Below are positions 47,401 to 53,604 of a stretch of 64,000 nucleotides of DNA, piece after piece. Positions within the stretch are counted from its first letter, which is position 1, and each line of letters opens with the position of its first letter. Where the stretch lies: positions 32,855,272-32,919,271 of the forward strand of contig JAMKCF010000001.1 in the NCBI GenBank assembly GCA_023634235.1. Direction: 5' to 3'. Under the pieces are notes generated by a model. The model was not told where the DNA came from, did no database searches, and saw only the letters and a program-made list of their open reading frames with translations. A program made the position numbers and the translations under genes. The DNA comes from Pisaster brevispinus. Lineage: Eukaryota; Echinodermata; Asteroidea; Forcipulatida; Asteriidae.

Positions 47401-50400
47401 GATACACACATGGTGTTACCAAAAAAACGAATATACATTGATAACCTCACCATGCACTGCCTCAAAAATTATTTGGTGTAAATAGCCATTGCGTATACCC
47501 TACTGGGGCAACATTTGTCAATGCTCAAAACATCCGATGACATGGAGAAAAATGGGTCTCTACATTTTTGTACGGGGATTTGAGTATTTCACAAAATTGA
47601 ATTTGACAGTTCCCTTCCTCCTTGAGGATACCGAGGAATGTGGGTTTTTGCAATCATAAATCCAGTAATAATAAATAGTAGACAATTTTTCTCCTTCAAA
47701 TATGGTGACATCCGGCGAGATCAGTTTCAGGTTTGACTTTTGACAAATTTATGCATGACAAACTCTTTAGGAACCAGAACCGGAGCCCGTAGTGGAACCA
47801 GAAGCTGAACCTATTGTAGAGGTTGCACCAGAACCGGTAAGGAGAATTCCCACTCCAGTCCTTCACCACTTTACCTCAATTATTCTCACACTAACCCACG
47901 AGGTGATAACACACCACCATAGCAAAAGGACACACCTGTATGGGAATGGTAAACATGTTTGTCGTTTGACCATTGTCATGGTGTACTGCTTAGCCAATTA
48001 GTTTCAAGTAATAAACCACAAGGGAAACCGACTGGGTCTATTTTAATTAATTTAGGTTTGAGCTAAAAAAAAAAGACAAACTTACTAGAGAGGACTGTTG
48101 AACTTGTGGTCGCGGTTCAATGTGCCAGCGATCTACAAAGTACCAACTGAGCTATCTAGCCCTAATGTTGGCAGTCTCCCTATTTTTGTCACTATCGTTG
48201 TTCGGGGTGTCGGCCAGTCTTCTGTCTTGTGACTGGCACACCCAACAAAGATATTGATAAGATAGGGAGACTGCCAACACCAGGGGTAGATAGCTCTAAA
48301 CCCCTATTTTGTCAATATCTTTGTTCGGGTGCCAGCCAGTCTTCTGTCTTCTGACTTGCACATCGAACAAAGACATTGACAAAAAATAGGGAGACTGCCA
48401 ACATTAGGGCTAGGTAGCTCAGTTGGTCGAGCGCCGGCACATTAATCCTAAGATCACAGGTTCAAGTTCAGGCTCCGTTTTAAATCCAAAATCAGCCAAT
48501 GAAATTGTTAAGCAGCATTGCCCGATTCAGAGCCTCATCCCGGCTATAAAAAAAACCCCTTGCATATATTTGCTGAAATCCACCTGCATTTTGTCAAGAC
48601 GATATTCTCCCCTGGCTGGCATCATTAACAAGAAGTGGCGTCTGTTCCTTATAACCATGATAAGATTGATGGTTGATAACCAGCGTTGTTGGCAAGAAAA
48701 TTCTCACCTGTCTCAAGGGATGTTTTGTTGCTTTATGAATCTACTAATAGCCACACACACAAAATGTACGCTCTGAGAAAACAAACGGATGATCTGAAAT
48801 TGGGCTTTTTAATCTCCGGCGAGTAGTTGTACTTTTGAATATGATGAATGTCTTGAGAAGCTATGCCAAATTGCCCAGACTCTTGGGAATAAGATCGAAA
48901 TCATAAATTACTTTGACCTTTTTTTTTTTTTGTCTTACCTTAAAAGAACGTTGACAAATACTGTTTGTCATCAAATGAATAAAACTGATGAAGACAGTGG
49001 CTTCAGTTTGCAGTGCTGCTTCAGAATGAAATTTGAGAAGGGAAGGCTATTTTTATTTTGCAAACGGCAATTCCTTTGCCAAATCTTAAAGTCTATGGGG
49101 AACTTTTGAAGGGGCACCAAGGCCAAGACCAGGGGCAACAGAGGCCATGGCCTCCATGGCCTCTGTGTAATTCCAGGCCCGCTGCTTACGACTCTTGCCC
49201 AGACTCTTGGGAATAAGATTGAAATCATAAATTACTTTGATTTTTTGAATCTTTTTTTGGCTTTCGTTAAAAGAACCACAACGTTTACAAATATTGTTTG
49301 TCATCAAATGAATAAAACTGATGAAGACAGTGAGGGGGGTATAGAAAGAGAACACTTATCCATCTTAATCAATTCATGATCTTGCCCAAACAGATGTGTT
49401 TCTAATGCTATGGTGGATTTACACATGACTCCAAACACATACCTCCAAACTCTTTATTTGTACAACTAACAACAGTGTTTTTTTAAACAAATTTCCCACT
49501 ATTAACAAAATTATACACATTCAAGTTCATTTATACTGGAATTGACATAACAAAAGGAGTGGAATTTGGCTTGAGGCAGTTGACACAGCCAGTCAAGTAA
49601 CGTGGACTTTCATTTGACATACAGTAAAGGTTTTTCATTCACGTAACAACAAAGCGTTGTCGTTGTGGAAGATGTGAAAAGTGAGCCAAGGTGTCGGTCT
49701 TGGTCGCGATCAATTGATTAACGCTTTAAAGTAGTCTATACATTGTGAATATAAGAACTGTCTGAACTTTATCTCAACTTTAAAATGAATGGATACTCAT
49801 TGAAGCAAAAAGTAACTCTGAAACATTTAGAGGACGTCCGGGCTCTTTTGTAAGCATGTGATGTCACAGGTAACACGGTCCATAAATCATAACCACGGTC
49901 TTCATAAATGAAGTAACAAACGTGGGAAAGCAGCTTGGCCCTTGGGTTGGAATAGCCAGTGTTCATAGTCAATGTTCAATACTCTTCGTACTTTAATCAG
50001 ATTGGCCGCCGAAAAATCAGGAACAGTTTTTAAAATAGCCTGAAAGGTCTATTAAAGCACTTGTGTCACATTGGTATTTGTCAGAGACCAGTTTCCACAC
50101 TTGGTGTGACCCAACATATACACGAAATAACAAACCTGTGAAAATTTGGGGGTTAATACGTCATCAAAGTTGCAAGAAAACAATGAAAGAAAAAAACCAC
50201 CCTTTTTGCATAGAATTGTGCGCTTTCAGATGCCCGAGAGAAGCTTCAAGCTTTATTTTCCACACCATGCATAGCTTTATACATCACTTATGATAAGGTC
50301 TCACGACAAATCGTCACCCCTTTTGGTTCCAAACGTCAGATCGGACCAAACCTCAGTAATCACCAAATATTGCACACTCAGGACTCCAACTCACATGATT

Positions 50401-50512
50401 GCTGTGTACAAATTATTAACAAATATCACTTTCACAACATTCCAGATGTCCCAGAAATATACCAGCAATTCCACTAGAAATTCTTACAATTCCAAGAATG
50501 TTAAAAGTTGAC

Positions 50513-50543
<31 letters not shown>

Positions 50544-53500
50544 GGAAATTTATATGGCGCCTATCCATGCAAACAAGCTCCTGGGAGCTGAACAAATAAA
50601 ACCGCCATCCTGAATAAATTTGTCATTTCTAAAAATAGAAGACTTTCTATAAATAGTTTGCATTTTGCCTTGAGATATGAAATCCACAACTCTGGATTAC
50701 AAGACTGGGACAAAAAAATATGAGTTTCTATAAAAACAAAATCAAGTGAAGGTTACACGTTTTGTTTTCTTTCGTGTGCACAATTATTCTGTGAAATGTG
50801 TTGGTCTTAGTCATTTTCAGTCTCATTCCAAACTAACATTGGGTCTTTGTGGTGCTTTACATAAGACTGAAACAAAACTACGTCACTCTGGTGCACTTTA
50901 ATACTCATTTACAAAATTTGTTCTTCATCATCCACTTTTTGTTTTTGTCTCAACACTCCTTCGCGGTCGACTTTAACTTCCTGCTCCAATTTTCACGGAG
51001 AGAAAGTTGGTTCAACTAATAGTTTTCTTTTCAAAGCTTAGTTCTGTTGTAGGCAGAAAGGTTAACAACAACTAACAACAAACTTGGGAAACATAGTTAA
51101 AACCTGAAGAAAAAAAACATTTCATATGGAATTTATTTTGAGGCCAACACTACTGGGAAGAAAAACGAGAATCACGCCTGATGCTTATTTTTTTAAAACG
51201 GTAAGGGCCCCAAGGCGTTTTCTCCTTGGTGAAGGGCACCTATAGAGAACATTTTAAATTTCTATTGGAGCATTTCAAGGGGCACCAAGACAATGACCAG
51301 GTGCATGGAGGCAATTGCCTCTGTTGCCTCCATGAAGTATCAGGCCTGAAACTGGAACATTTCAAGGGGCACCAAGGCAATGACCAGGGGGCATGGAGGC
51401 AATTGCCTCTGTTGCCTCATTGAAGTATCAGACCTGAAACTGGAACATTTCAAGGGGCACCAAGGCAATGACCAGGGGGCATGGAGGCAATTGCCTCTGT
51501 TGCCTCATTGAAGTATCAGGCCTGAAACTGGAACATTTCAAGGGGCATCAAGGCAATGACCGACGCATTGAGGCAATTTCCTCTGTTGCCTCCATGAAGT
51601 ATCAGTCCGAAATATTGTATGAATAAATGAGTAACAAACAAAAAATTTTCACATACTCTCAGCTGGTATTTGTCATGAAGTGTCACAAATATGACCACAC
51701 CCAAAAACTAATTCATACAAATTATTTGACAACATCTATAAATAAAACTAATGCAATTTAAAAAAAATCACAAAACTTGAACATTTCACCAATCAAAAAA
51801 TAAAACATGCCAAGAAACTTCTCTAACAATTCCCTAGGAACCAGAACCAGAACCAGAATCGGAACCTGAAAGAGAGCCCACTCCGGAACCGGAGAGGGAA
51901 CCAACTCCAGAACCGGTAAGGCAACAAGCCACTTTGCTCTGAACACTAGCAGGTGGTTCTATCCCGCGGTGGAAGGAAATGCAAAATGGTGGCGTTAAAA
52001 CGCAAAAGTGGTGTCGTTAATATGGTCTGAGAAGAAGGTATCGCTGTGGGCAGAAAAAAAAGAGAAACAAAACTTCAAGATAAAATTTTGAAAATTTAGT
52101 TTCACAGATGATTCAGTTGCCTTTTTGTTTTACGATTGTAGATCTTTAGACAAGATATATTTTATGGACCTTATGCATTGACATCATCACGCTGCCATCT
52201 TAGACGTAAAATGATGATGAAACATTGGGAAGCGCACATCTGTGTACGCCCAACGCACAGGATGGGCCAATGAGCATCCGTCTTTTGATCTCTATCCGAG
52301 GGCGCCCTATTCAAATGTCGCTATTCAAAGATCGATAGAAGCACCCTCAAGAAAATGAGGAGTTTTGTCTCCATACTAATTGAAATCTACTCAATTTGTT
52401 CATTTCAAAGAGAAAAAGATAATTGGCAAGAAATTTTCGACTTGTTTATCGAAAACTAGAGGAACAAACTAAAATTGTTGTCAACCCAAACTGACGCTGT
52501 ACCTTCTATTCTGCTTGTGTGTGATATCTTTTTCAAGATTTTACCCCCTTAGTTAAAATCTCTATTAATTAAAAAACCTCTTTTGCACAGGAATTGGTTA
52601 TTCTTTAATGAAGCTTCTCTTCTTTGAATCCTTCTTCCTTTTTCAAATCTTGATGGGTTTTTTTTACAATGTTTTTTTTTCTTCTGACACTCTGGCCAGT
52701 AAAGTACAGGGCTGGCATGCTTTGCTTTTAGCCAAATGGTAACGGTTGCATTTTTCTATACATGTGTACATGTAGCTGATTTTGAAAATGCAAAGGTGAG
52801 AGGTTTTGATATTTACAGAAGTTTTTTTTCTTCGGACACTCTGGCCAGTGGAGTACTGGGCTGGCATGCTTTGTTTAGCCAAATGGTAACAGTTGTATTT
52901 TCCTATAACCTAATAACTCCTATAGCTGATTTTGAAAATGCAAAGGTGAGAGGTTTTGATAATGTGTGATGGTAAGCAGCTTAGCTGGGATAATTACTAA
53001 CAATGTTTATTAATGTGGATGTGGTTCATTAACGACAAGGTAAGGAATGGTAATTTGAATTTTGTCTGCGGTTGCTAAAAATAGACGATTTCTCAACTTT
53101 GAAGGCAGGATACTTGCTCAATGGTGGATACTTGCTCAATGGTGGAAACTTTCTCATTTGTTTTAAATTTCCAAATTCGGGTCCCCTTCCAGTACCCAAC
53201 TTGCACCCTATACCACCCCTGAATGCCTCCTTAAATACAGCTCTCAAAAAAGTTCACCTAGGATGTGGAATAACCTTCCTGAGAACATCAAACAATTTCC
53301 CTCAGTAGCCATCTTCAAAATTTCACTTAAAACCTGCCTTTTTTTGAGAGCTTATTGTGCAGCACTATGAGCAAGGAGCGTTGGATTGGCGCCTTATAAA
53401 TCATCTGATTGACTGATTGATTGATTGATTGGTTGGTTGGTTGGTTGATTGATTGATTGATTGGTTGGTTGGTTGATTGATTGATTGATTGGTTGGTTGG

Positions 53501-53545
53501 TTGGTTGGTTGGTTTTTTGGTCGGTCGGTCGATCGATCGATCGAT

Positions 53546-53604
<59 letters not shown>

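Larger units (their letters stand above)
47837..51837. other. Intron 8 of the NHERF-like gene (4.0 kb)
   Basis: Contains the compound tRNA-headed palindrome (48100-48480), a duplicated segment around a 'caaggcc' element (48871-49332), an (aat)n tract at 50517-50543 followed by gcgcctatcc, and the shorter ~87-bp array (51255-51605). No exon is recognised. Confidence 0.75.
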
